A DNA stretch of 64,000 nt from an uncultured Lachnospiraceae bacterium. GTDB lineage: Bacteria > Bacillota > Clostridia > Lachnospirales > Lachnospiraceae. Of the stretch, positions 52,895 through 60,885 are shown piece by piece. How positions within the stretch are numbered: position 1 is the first letter of the stretch; every line of letters starts with the position of its first letter. The position numbers were made by a program, and so were the translations under genes. The stretch covers positions 25,991-89,990 of the forward strand of contig CANQRU010000007.1 of the NCBI GenBank assembly GCA_947626395.1, in the 5' to 3' direction. The notes under the pieces are model-generated. The model was not told the origin of the DNA. It searched no databases and was given only the letters and a program-made list of their open reading frames with translations.

Positions 52895-54532
52895 ATGATT
52901 CGAATTACACAGTTAAAGCTTCCGATCACACATACGCAGGAGCAGTTATATGCGAAAGCGGCCGGGATTCTGAAACTGCCGCCGGACGCCCTGCGCGCGG
53001 TAACCGTCGTCAGGCGTTCCATAGACGCCCGGAAGAAGGAACAGATACAGTTTATTTACACGCTGGACGTGGAAGTATCGGAGAAAAGCGAATCCCGGAT
53101 CGTAAAAAGACTGAGAAATGATCAGGTTTCGATCGCGTCGGATATTGTATACCGTTTCCCGGCTCCCGGTGAGACGGGCCTTGCCCACCCGCCGGTGATC
53201 GTCGGAAGCGGTCCTGCCGGGCTTTTCGCCGGTTATATGCTGGCGGAAGCGGGATACTGTCCCATTATCCTGGAACGGGGCGACCGGGTGGACGTGCGGA
53301 AACAGAAGGTGGAGCGGTTCTGGAAGGGCGGAGAACTGGATATCCGCTCCAATGTTCAGTTCGGCGAAGGCGGCGCGGGAACATTTTCCGACGGAAAGCT
53401 GAATACGATGGTGAAAGACCCGGTTGGCCGTAACCGGAAGGTACTTGAGATCTTCGTGCGGCACGGCGCGGATCCGAAGATCCTCTATGACGCGAAGCCC
53501 CATATCGGCACGGACGTGCTGGCCTGTGTCGTCCAGAGCATCCGCGAACACATTCTTTCGCTGGGCGGAACCGTGATGTTCGGTACGCAGATGACAGGAC
53601 TTGCGCTGAAAGAGGATCGTGTAACCGGCGTTAAGGCGGAGCGATGGGAAGACGGAAAATGTACCCGGATCGAGATACCGGCCGAGGCCGTCATTCTGGC
53701 CATCGGGCACAGCGCCAGGGATACATTTTCAGCGCTTTACCAAAGCGGGATCCCGATGCAGCCCAAATCCTTCGCCGTCGGACTGCGGATCCAGCATCCG
53801 CAGGAGATGATCGACCGCTCCCAGTATGGAACCGGCGATACCGGGATCCTGGGTCCGGCTTCTTACAAACTCACGCATCAGACGTCGGCCGGGCGGGGCG
53901 TTTATTCCTTCTGTATGTGCCCGGGCGGTTATGTGGTGAACGCGTCGTCGGAGAGCGGAGAAGTGGCCGTAAACGGCATGAGCAACCATGACCGGAACGG
54001 CAGGAACGCGAACAGCGCGCTGATCGTGACGGTCACGCCGGAAGATTTCGGCGGCGTTTCTCCTCTTGCCGGGGTGGAATTCCAGAGACGGCTGGAGAAA
54101 GCGGCGTTTAGGGTCGGGAACGGCAGGATTCCCGTACAGCTGTACGGTGATTTTAAGGAGAACAGGATCAGCCGCGGCTGGGGAGACGTGACGCCGGAAT
54201 TCAAAGGCCTGACTGAATTCGCGGATCTGAGGGAGACGCTTCCGGAATATATAACCGCCGCGCTTCTGGAAGGCGTGGAACGCTTTGGGCAGAAGATCGG
54301 CGGATTTGACAGATATGACAGTATTCTGGCCGGCGTGGAGAGCAGGACGTCCTCGCCGGTGCGGATCCTCAGAGATGAACACATGGAGAGCGCTGTCAGA
54401 GGGCTTTTCCCATGCGGGGAAGGCGCCGGGTATGCCGGCGGCATTACTTCCGCGGCCATGGACGGCATGAAGGCAGCGGAAGAGATAGCGCGCAGATATC
54501 AGTTACCTGCCGCAAAGAAAGCGGTAAGCTGA
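52895..54532 (+). CDS. COG2509-type FAD-dependent dehydrogenase
   Basis: A 545-residue flavoprotein. A ferredoxin-like N-terminal domain of about 100 residues (IRITQLKLPITHTQEQLYAK; RRSIDARKKEQIQFIY) precedes the Rossmann motif VIVGSGPAGLFAGYMLAEAG. GEGGAGTFSDGKLNT and the closing FPCGEGAGYAGGITSAAMDGMK are hallmarks of COG2509. Function is unknown; the family is common in anaerobes. ATG 52895 is the best start by comparison, with GAGGCAG ahead. Its 3' end overlaps the convergent helicase-fusion gene by 30 bases, so transcripts from both collide here. Confidence 0.9.
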   Translation: MIRITQLKLPITHTQEQLYAKAAGILKLPPDALRAVTVVRRSIDARKKEQIQFIYTLDVEVSEKSESRIVKRLRNDQVSIASDIVYRFPAPGETGLAHPPVIVGSGPAGLFAGYMLAEAGYCPIILERGDRVDVRKQKVERFWKGGELDIRSNVQFGEGGAGTFSDGKLNTMVKDPVGRNRKVLEIFVRHGADPKILYDAKPHIGTDVLACVVQSIREHILSLGGTVMFGTQMTGLALKEDRVTGVKAERWEDGKCTRIEIPAEAVILAIGHSARDTFSALYQSGIPMQPKSFAVGLRIQHPQEMIDRSQYGTGDTGILGPASYKLTHQTSAGRGVYSFCMCPGGYVVNASSESGEVAVNGMSNHDRNGRNANSALIVTVTPEDFGGVSPLAGVEFQRRLEKAAFRVGNGRIPVQLYGDFKENRISRGWGDVTPEFKGLTEFADLRETLPEYITAALLEGVERFGQKIGGFDRYDSILAGVESRTSSPVRILRDEHMESAVRGLFPCGEGAGYAGGITSAAMDGMKAAEEIARRYQLPAAKKAVS

Positions 54533-57500
54533 CAGACATTCTGTTTCATCGCCCAGAAGGAAGTAGAAATCCATCTGGGCGCATTTTGTAATATGGATAT
54601 AAGATCCATACGCCGGAAGGTCGCAGAAGACCACAGGGCTTCCTGCCGCAGGCATAAGTGCGTAACCGCGGTCGGATACGATCAGCGGGAACGGCCTTTC
54701 CGGATCTTCCGGGGAAATGAAGCAGGCTTGTCCGCGGAGCGGGATCCGCTCCTGTCGGTCCGGCATGCAGGAGGTGATCTCGGCCCGATCGGAGACTGCG
54801 GCCTTGTCGGAAGCGGCGGCCCCGGGATCCAGAGCCGTAAGAACTTCTTTCTTGTCCGGACGCAGATTGATCCACGCGGACAGCGAGACATTGCCCACGG
54901 CTTCCAGCACCCGGCAGTCCTTCGGAGACTCCGCCATAAGAAGCCTGCGGTCGCGTGTCATATACTGGATCGTTCCGGCAGCTTTATCGACGCGCAAACA
55001 CAGTTCATCCGTCAGCAGTTCCACGATACCGCCGATCTCCCGGTACATCCAGGCCCTGTCCATATGGCTGACGGCGATCTTCGGATGGGGAGCGGCTTCC
55101 AGCTGGCCGAGCCTGGCGAAAGATACCCGGACGATCCGGCTGGTCACCGGACTTAAGCGCAGAACGCCGTAGCGGCTCTGAAGGCACAGGCCGTCCGTCT
55201 GCCGCGAGATCCACCGCACGGCGAGGTCGATCTTTGAGTGGCCGGGCTGTTGGAGAACGGCATCATCAGGTATGTCGCCAAAGCGGGGGCGGGAAGAGGC
55301 CGTGTTCTTCCGGACGGCCGAAGCCGGCGCGGAAGCCTGCGCGGCATCCCGGACAGCGGTTCCTGCGCCGGACGCCGGCGGGTTGGGCGCTGGCTGCGCG
55401 GCTGCCGGATGCCCAGACGCTGGCTGCGCGGCTGCCGACTTCCTGGCCGCCTGCTGTTCTGACACCAGCGGCGCGGGCGGTGCCTGCCTGGTTATCGGTG
55501 CAGGCGATGTCTGTCTGGCTTTCTTTAAAATATTTTCCGCGTCATACTGATCCGGCATCTGCAGGGATTTGCCCGAGGCAAAGAACAGGGTGGATGGATC
55601 CGCTTTCGTCTTTTTCTGAAAGGCGTCGCTTCTGCCGCCGGTATGATCTTCATATTCGGTAACCGTGGAGCCTGGCTCCTCCGTGATCAGTCCGGTCAGG
55701 CTGCCGCTGTGGATCACGCAGAGTTCGTGAAGGGCTCTTGTGGCGGCCACGTACAGCAGCTTGGCGTGTCCGTCGTCAAGAGGATATTCCTCCGCGGTCG
55801 GGTCGAGAAGCAGTACCGCGTCAAATTCCAGACCTTTCGTATATTCGACCGGCAGTACCATGATCCCCTCGCTGAATACGGCATTTTCAAGATCGTCTCC
55901 GCAGACGGTGATATACTGTCCAAGTTCTTTCGCGGCGCGGGCCGCCTTTTCGGAGTCCCGGCAGACGACGGCAAGGGTGCTATAGCCCTCTGACTGCCAC
56001 TGGCTCAGGATCTGCGCGGCTTTTCGGATCAGATGCCTGCGGATCCGCATTCGTTCTTCATCGGAAGATGCCGCAGAGACGCCCGGTTTCTTGTGGGGCG
56101 GTTCGATCAGGATCTCCTGCACCGGCTTTCCGTGGCGTATGATCGGTTCTACCGGATAGACGGAGAAGCTTCCGTGTCGCAGGATCCGCAGGGCGTATTC
56201 CGAGATCTCGATGGTGTTCCGGTAACTTTTCTTCAGAATGCGGAAACTGTCCGCCGGGTCCTTAAGGAGAAGCGCCTTAAGCTCTTCCCAGTCATTCAGG
56301 CCGCTTCCGAAGCGGATGTTCTGCGACACGTCGCCCATGACCGTATAGGTACAGCCGCGGAGGCAGTGGGAGAGCGACGCGTAAGCCATCATGCCGAAAT
56401 CCTGCGCTTCGTCGATGACCACATGGTGGGCTTCCTGTATCACTTCCGTCTCCTGGACGCGGGCGTAGAGATACGCCAGCGCGGCCAGATCGTAGACGTC
56501 GAATTCCGTGACGCGGCGGGCCGGTTTGGAAGAAGTCACGATCTCCGGCGGCGAGGACACTGTTTCCATGCTGCCGGAGCGCGGATGACTTCCCGGCCAT
56601 TTTCTGCGCTGTTCCGTCAGAAACCTGTCATACAGATCAAAGATCGACAGCTTCATTTTCTTCCCGCCGAACCATCCCCGGTAAGCGCGCTGGATCTCTT
56701 TCCGTTCGTCTTCGGTGTATTTACCCATATGCTCCAGAAAATGATTGTGAAGCCTCGCCGTCAGGCGCTCATTCAGCCCATCGATCTTACTCTGTATGGA
56801 AAGCGCGGGATTCTCCCGGATATATTTTTCGATCGCTTCCTGACTGAGAAGGAGAATACGGCTGTTTTCCTCCGGCACATCCGTATCCAGACAGATATCC
56901 CTGCGCGGGATGTAATTCCATTCGAGCCGGCTGCAGAATTCTTTCAGATCTTCAAACCACGCAAGCTTTCCACGGATATTGTCACGGACGGAGCCGCTGA
57001 CCCGGTATTTCTTCTCATCCCATTCCTCATAGAGAAGACGCGTGAAAAGCTGCGCCATGGTCATCTGCTTTACACCGTGGACATCCAGCTCCGGCAGTAC
57101 GCCGGTGATGTAGTTTAAGAGGATCCGGTTGCTGCCTACGATATAGAAGTCCTCCGGCTTGAAGCGTTCGGCATAGTTGTATAGGATATAGGAGATCCGG
57201 TGCATCGCGACGGTCGTCTTGCCGGAACCGGCCACTCCCTGGACGATCAGGTTCCGGTAGGGTGTAAGCCGGATGATCTCGTTCTGTTCCTTCTGGATCG
57301 TGGCGACGATCTCGCCTAAGACCGCCTGCTTATTCCTGGCCAGATATCTGGTCAGAAGCTCGTCGTTGGCAATGACTTCGCTGTCAAAATAATTTTTCAG
57401 CGTTCCGTCCTCGATCTCATAGGTACGTTTCAGCTGCAGATCGATCGGCATTTCCTGTCCGCCGGGCGCCGTATAAGAGCATTCGCCCAGGCCGCTTTCA

Positions 57501-57898
57501 TAATAGGCGTTCGCGACAGGAGCGCGCCAGTCGATGACTACCGGATGGATCGTATCCCGGGAAATGCCGCCGCGTCCGATATAGAGAGACTCCTGACGGC
57601 CGAAGGATTTGTCTTTGAAAATGATCCGGCCGAAATACGGCTTTGCAAGCGCGCGGGTATTGCGTTCGAGAACCGTTTTCACATGCTCGTAGAGAGTGAC
57701 GGTGTTGTTTAATTCGGTCAGAGATTCCATGTCGTTATCATGGTAATGCTCCAGCATGTCGTCGATGTCCGCCTGCATCTGCGCCGCCTGCCGGCTGTAA
57801 CTGGCGGTGTTGGCCTTTACGACCTTTAGGGTCTCGCTCAGATATCTGTCTTCATCAGCGCGGGTTGTAAGCGGAAGGGGAGTATTCTTCTGGCTCAT
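54503..57898 (-). CDS. helD: HelD-type RNA polymerase recycling helicase fused to a GH31 N-terminal-like beta-sandwich
   Basis: A 1131-residue protein. Residues 1 to about 770 are a UvrD/Rep-like superfamily 1 ATPase of the HelD type, which clears stalled RNA polymerase: N-terminal coiled coil (QMQADIDDMLEHYH), FGRIIFKDKSFGRQESLYIG RGGI with VVIDWRAPVANAYYE (HelD hallmark), Walker A GVAGSGKTT (about 221-229), Walker B VIDEAQDF and late motifs GLEFDAVLLLDP and YVAATRALHEL. An Ala/Pro-rich linker (about 798-883) leads to about 245 residues resembling the mutarotase-like N-domain of GH31 glycosidases: SRIVRVSF, LCLRVDKAAGTIQYM and a final PFPLIVSDRGYAL...DFYFLLGDE...YRFLCGR, exactly where the GH31 barrel would start; no barrel follows. 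ATG 57898 is chosen since AAAGGAG lies 6 bases before it. HelD proteins normally stop near 700-770 residues. The GH31 match is by pattern only. Confidence 0.85.
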   Translation of the reverse strand: MSQKNTPLPLTTRADEDRYLSETLKVVKANTASYSRQAAQMQADIDDMLEHYHDNDMESLTELNNTVTLYEHVKTVLERNTRALAKPYFGRIIFKDKSFGRQESLYIGRGGISRDTIHPVVIDWRAPVANAYYESGLGECSYTAPGGQEMPIDLQLKRTYEIEDGTLKNYFDSEVIANDELLTRYLARNKQAVLGEIVATIQKEQNEIIRLTPYRNLIVQGVAGSGKTTVAMHRISYILYNYAERFKPEDFYIVGSNRILLNYITGVLPELDVHGVKQMTMAQLFTRLLYEEWDEKKYRVSGSVRDNIRGKLAWFEDLKEFCSRLEWNYIPRRDICLDTDVPEENSRILLLSQEAIEKYIRENPALSIQSKIDGLNERLTARLHNHFLEHMGKYTEDERKEIQRAYRGWFGGKKMKLSIFDLYDRFLTEQRRKWPGSHPRSGSMETVSSPPEIVTSSKPARRVTEFDVYDLAALAYLYARVQETEVIQEAHHVVIDEAQDFGMMAYASLSHCLRGCTYTVMGDVSQNIRFGSGLNDWEELKALLLKDPADSFRILKKSYRNTIEISEYALRILRHGSFSVYPVEPIIRHGKPVQEILIEPPHKKPGVSAASSDEERMRIRRHLIRKAAQILSQWQSEGYSTLAVVCRDSEKAARAAKELGQYITVCGDDLENAVFSEGIMVLPVEYTKGLEFDAVLLLDPTAEEYPLDDGHAKLLYVAATRALHELCVIHSGSLTGLITEEPGSTVTEYEDHTGGRSDAFQKKTKADPSTLFFASGKSLQMPDQYDAENILKKARQTSPAPITRQAPPAPLVSEQQAARKSAAAQPASGHPAAAQPAPNPPASGAGTAVRDAAQASAPASAVRKNTASSRPRFGDIPDDAVLQQPGHSKIDLAVRWISRQTDGLCLQSRYGVLRLSPVTSRIVRVSFARLGQLEAAPHPKIAVSHMDRAWMYREIGGIVELLTDELCLRVDKAAGTIQYMTRDRRLLMAESPKDCRVLEAVGNVSLSAWINLRPDKKEVLTALDPGAAASDKAAVSDRAEITSCMPDRQERIPLRGQACFISPEDPERPFPLIVSDRGYALMPAAGSPVVFCDLPAYGSYIHITKCAQMDFYFLLGDETECLSAYRFLCGR

Positions 57899-58017
57899 GG
57901 GCATCTCCTTTCGGTATCTGTGTCGTTTTCTGTCCGATATCTAACATTGTACAGGAAAAATAAAAAAGTACTAGACTTTATTTTTCATTTGTGTTAAACT
58001 ACATAATGAAGTGTACG

Positions 58018-58046
58018 AAGAAGCTGGTTTGCGGCTTCTTTTTTTT
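58018..58046 (+). terminator. Terminator-like hairpin in the gap before the cell-wall-binding gene
   Basis: AAGAAGC (58018-58024) pairs with GCTTCTT (58034-58040), followed by six more T. No gene ends on this strand upstream, so it may end a small transcript or act as attenuator. Confidence 0.55.
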
Positions 58047-58106
58047 ATGTCAGGAAACGCGCCGGCCATATTTTGGAAACGTCAGAAATCAGAAAGAATT
58101 CCGTTA

Positions 58107-58135
58107 TTGACTATGGAGCGGCTCCAGGGTGTAGA
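58107..58135 (+). promoter_or_regulatory. Possible promoter with palindromic operator
   Basis: TTGACT (58107-58112) and TGTAGA (58130-58135) are 17 bases apart; the spacer holds the palindrome TGGAGCGGCTCCA (58114-58126, 6-1-6), placed like a regulator site. The -10 is poor. Confidence 0.4.
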
Positions 58136-58141
58136 GTAAGG

Positions 58142-58171
58142 CTGTCAGATCGAGATACATGTCGATGACAG
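58142..58171 (+). promoter_or_regulatory. Leader hairpin ahead of the cell-wall-binding gene
   Basis: CTGTCA-GA-TCGA (58142-58153) pairs with TCGATGACAG (58162-58171) leaving a GA bulge; the CGGAGG of the gene follows at once. Confidence 0.5.
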
Positions 58172-58186
58172 AACGGAGGAAACAAA

Positions 58187-59614
58187 ATGAACAGAGGACT
58201 TAAGGTTACGGCGCTGGCCGGCTCTGCGCTCCTGCTGGCGGCAGGGATGCAGATCACGTCCCACGCGGCCGGATGGAAACTGGAAGCGGGCGTGTGGCAT
58301 TATTATCTCTCGGACGGGACAATGGATACGGACTGCTTCAGACGGTCGGGAAATGATTTCTTCTACTTGGATGAGAACGGTGATATGGCAGTTAACCGTC
58401 TGGTGGAGTACAACGGCAATTATTACTATGTGAACAGCAGCGGCGCGCGGGTATCCAATGAATGGCGGAAGCTTGAGAATGATGACTATTATGACTACTA
58501 CGACGATTACGACGGCTATGCCTGGTACTATTTCAAGGCGGACGGACGCGCCTGCAAGGCGCCGTATTCGGGAAAGACGGTTTTTGTCAGTCTTCCTGTC
58601 GCGTCAGGCGCAGTGAACCAGTACGCGTTCGATGAGCACGGACGGATGCTTTACGGCTGGGTGGATGAGAATTCAACACGTCAGACCGGCGACGACGCGT
58701 GGCGGACCGGGGTCTATTACTGCGGCGGGCCGGAAGACGGGGCCAGAGTGTCCGGCGAATGGAGAGAACTGGAAGTCTATGATGATGAAGTGGCAGACGA
58801 CTTCGGAAAGTGCTGGTTCTATTTCCTGAGCAGCGGAAGGAAGCTGACGGATACGTCCAGGGTGATCGATAACCGGAGATACCTGTTCGAAGCTGACGGG
58901 AACGCGCATTTTCTGTGGTATGATGATACGGCGGCTGCCAGCGGCTCCGATGCGGTCCATTCTTATTACAATACTTCCGACCAGTGCTGGCTGGCTACAG
59001 GATGGTTTAAGACGGTGCCGCCGGAAGAGATCGACGCGGACGCGTATTCGGCCGGAGAAGAGTACTGGTTCTATGGCCTGAGCAGGGGCGGAGTGGTCAC
59101 AAGCCAGATCAGGTATATCGACGGTCACCGGTATGGATTCAATGAGAAGGGCGAGATGCTTCACGGCTTATATCTGATGGATGTGGACGACGACGGCGCA
59201 GAGATCCTTTCCTACCGGAAACTGGAGGATCCGTGGGCGCTTCCCGAAGCGGACGCTGCCGGAGAGGTATACTATTTCGGAGATATGCCGAAGGAAGGCG
59301 TGATGGCGACCGGCAAGACGACGGTGGAACTGGAAGGCGTCCGGTTCAGCTATCGGTTTAAGACTTCCGGATCAGACCGGGGAACCGGCGTTACCGGAAT
59401 CTTCGACAGCTATATCTATGTGAAGGGCTGCCAGATAAAGCCGGAAGAAGGCATGCGCTACAGCATTATCGTGTATGACGGCTCATCCTACCTGGTGAAT
59501 TCTTCCGGTAAGATACAGAAGAACAGGAAGAATCTGCGGGATGCGGACGGCTGCTATTACAGTTCCGATTCGAAGGGGATCGTGACCTATCAGGGGTATG
59601 ATAAGCAGGCGTAA
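58187..59614 (+). CDS. Secreted cell-wall-binding-repeat (choline-binding-like) protein
   Basis: A 475-residue secreted protein. A signal peptide ends near Ala28 (SHAA-GWKL). The mature part consists of aromatic repeats of the cell-wall-binding type, with GVWHYYLSDGTMDTD, DFFYLDENGDMAV, NYYYVNSSGARVSNEWRK and further W-Y-F-x-x-G/D-G-R units, as in choline- or glucan-binding modules. No separate catalytic domain is seen, so it probably only binds the wall or glucan. A Tyr/Asp-rich patch (NDDYYDYYDDYDGYAWYY, about residues 94-111) interrupts one repeat. ATG 58187 follows CGGAGGAAA. A good terminator follows. Confidence 0.85.
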   Translation: MNRGLKVTALAGSALLLAAGMQITSHAAGWKLEAGVWHYYLSDGTMDTDCFRRSGNDFFYLDENGDMAVNRLVEYNGNYYYVNSSGARVSNEWRKLENDDYYDYYDDYDGYAWYYFKADGRACKAPYSGKTVFVSLPVASGAVNQYAFDEHGRMLYGWVDENSTRQTGDDAWRTGVYYCGGPEDGARVSGEWRELEVYDDEVADDFGKCWFYFLSSGRKLTDTSRVIDNRRYLFEADGNAHFLWYDDTAAASGSDAVHSYYNTSDQCWLATGWFKTVPPEEIDADAYSAGEEYWFYGLSRGGVVTSQIRYIDGHRYGFNEKGEMLHGLYLMDVDDDGAEILSYRKLEDPWALPEADAAGEVYYFGDMPKEGVMATGKTTVELEGVRFSYRFKTSGSDRGTGVTGIFDSYIYVKGCQIKPEEGMRYSIIVYDGSSYLVNSSGKIQKNRKNLRDADGCYYSSDSKGIVTYQGYDKQA

Positions 59615-59624
59615 GCGAAACGGC

Positions 59625-59661
59625 CGGCGGTTCGGGAGAAAATCCCGGACCGCCGTTTTTT
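59625..59661 (+). terminator. Terminator after the cell-wall-binding gene
   Basis: CGGCGGTTCGGGA pairs with TCCCGGACCGCCG around a GAAAA loop, followed by six T (59656-59661). Confidence 0.9.
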
Positions 59662-59766
59662 ACGATTTTCTTCCGTTTTCTTTCGATTTCCTCCCGGACG
59701 TTGACCTTCTGGAGATATATGGATAAACTGGATCTGTAAGCAGATTCCGGAGGGGAGGAAATCTTT

Positions 59767-60627
59767 ATGGGACAGAGGGAATATCTGATCGGCGATGTGG
59801 CCAGGATGTCCGGTGTCAGCAGGGACACGGTCCGCTTCTATGAAAAGAAAGGTCTGATCACTTCTCACAAACGCGCCAACGGTTATCGGTACTATACAGA
59901 AGATGAACTGATGCACCTCTACGGCATCCTTTACCGGCGTCAGATGAATTTCAGCCTTGAGAATATAGAGAAGCTCTGGAACCGGGATCTCTCCCTCGGA
60001 GATTATGAAAAAGCGCTCGATGCGAAGATCCTGGAGGAAGAGGAGGAGATCCGTCAGAGGCAGATGGTAGTGGCGCAGCTGAAAGCGACGAGACAGGACT
60101 GCGATGCCGTCAGCCGTCAGCTTCATACGATAGAAATACGCCGGTTCCCGAAAGGCTTTGTCCTGAAGGACTGCGGCAGTCATATGGACGCGATGATCTG
60201 CTGGTTTTCCATGGCTCAGGAGAGGCCGGAGCTGGCGGTCTCCTATATTTTTAACAATTACCGGTATCAATCCGGATTCTCTCTGCCCGGAGGCGGCAGG
60301 GAAGATGGTTCCGCGCTGACGCTGGAGAGCGCGAGCCTTTTGTATCTGCCGAAACCGGATCCCGGTGAAGACCCAGAAGCGCGGGCAGACGCCTGGCCTG
60401 CGACGGAGCCGGTCTCCTGCATATTCACGACGGCGGAATCGGACTCCTGCGAGCCGGATCTGTCCGTGGTAGAAGCCATGCGCGAGTGGGGGCTGGAAAG
60501 AGGGCTGATACCTATGCCCCGGGTGATCTCCGCCTATATCCTCCGGAGGATGCGGGAAGGCGAACCGTTATATTATCTGGATATCTATATTCCGGTCTTC
60601 TCCGGAACGGACAGTTCTCCGTTATAA
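59767..60627 (+). CDS. MerR-family transcriptional regulator
   Basis: A 286-residue MerR regulator. The winged helix-turn-helix is at the N-terminus: YLIGDVARMSGVSRDTVRFY EKKGLI then NGYRYYTEDELMHL, followed by a coiled-coil dimer helix (EEEEEIRQRQMVVAQLKATR). The C-terminal 170 residues look like a ligand-binding domain of the GyrI/BmrR kind (RRFPKGFVLKDCGS), which would sense small molecules. Length fits BmrR-like members. Its promoter target is not evident; the next promoter downstream (60698) has an 18-base spacer, shorter than the 19-20 bases typical of MerR control. ATG 59767 follows GGAGGGGAGG. Confidence 0.88.
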   Translation: MGQREYLIGDVARMSGVSRDTVRFYEKKGLITSHKRANGYRYYTEDELMHLYGILYRRQMNFSLENIEKLWNRDLSLGDYEKALDAKILEEEEEIRQRQMVVAQLKATRQDCDAVSRQLHTIEIRRFPKGFVLKDCGSHMDAMICWFSMAQERPELAVSYIFNNYRYQSGFSLPGGGREDGSALTLESASLLYLPKPDPGEDPEARADAWPATEPVSCIFTTAESDSCEPDLSVVEAMREWGLERGLIPMPRVISAYILRRMREGEPLYYLDIYIPVFSGTDSSPL

Positions 60628-60697
60628 CGTCCGGGATCGTCCGGATACAGACGGAGATGTGCGAATGCCGCCGGGACCGTCCGAATGCAAAATGGGA

Positions 60698-60727
60698 TTG
60701 ACAAACCCGGTCACTGAATGGTATATT
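60698..60727 (+). promoter_or_regulatory. Promoter upstream of the ATP-grasp cassette
   Basis: TTGACA (60698-60703) and TATATT (60722-60727), 18-base spacer. A terminator-like hairpin begins only about 20 bases downstream. Confidence 0.55.
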
Positions 60728-60745
60728 CTAGGTGGAAGTGAACGG

Positions 60746-60768
60746 GCGCTCCGCAGGGGGCGCTTTTT
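60746..60768 (+). terminator. Terminator-like hairpin right after the promoter (possible attenuator)
   Basis: GCGCTCC (60746-60752) pairs with GGGGCGC (60757-60763), with one wobble, followed by TTTTT. It lies in the predicted leader of the ATP-grasp cassette; transcripts would end after roughly 35 bases unless readthrough occurs. Confidence 0.6.
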
Positions 60769-60885
60769 CCTTTTAAAACGTATGGCATCAGACATTTTCC
60801 GGCAGCCTGGATTTTTCATTCGTCCATGGTAACAGTTTTATTCTGAGAATTGCCGGATTCCTGTCTGTGAAAGGATGTAAAATCT

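Noticed and set aside
54503..57898. Frameshift or stop between HelD and its C-terminal domain
   Set aside because: The frame is open throughout, and both parts show plausible protein composition in that same frame.
60698..60727. MerR-controlled promoter
   Set aside because: The spacer is 18 bases and holds no dyad, unlike the 19-20 base spacers with dyads of MerR targets.
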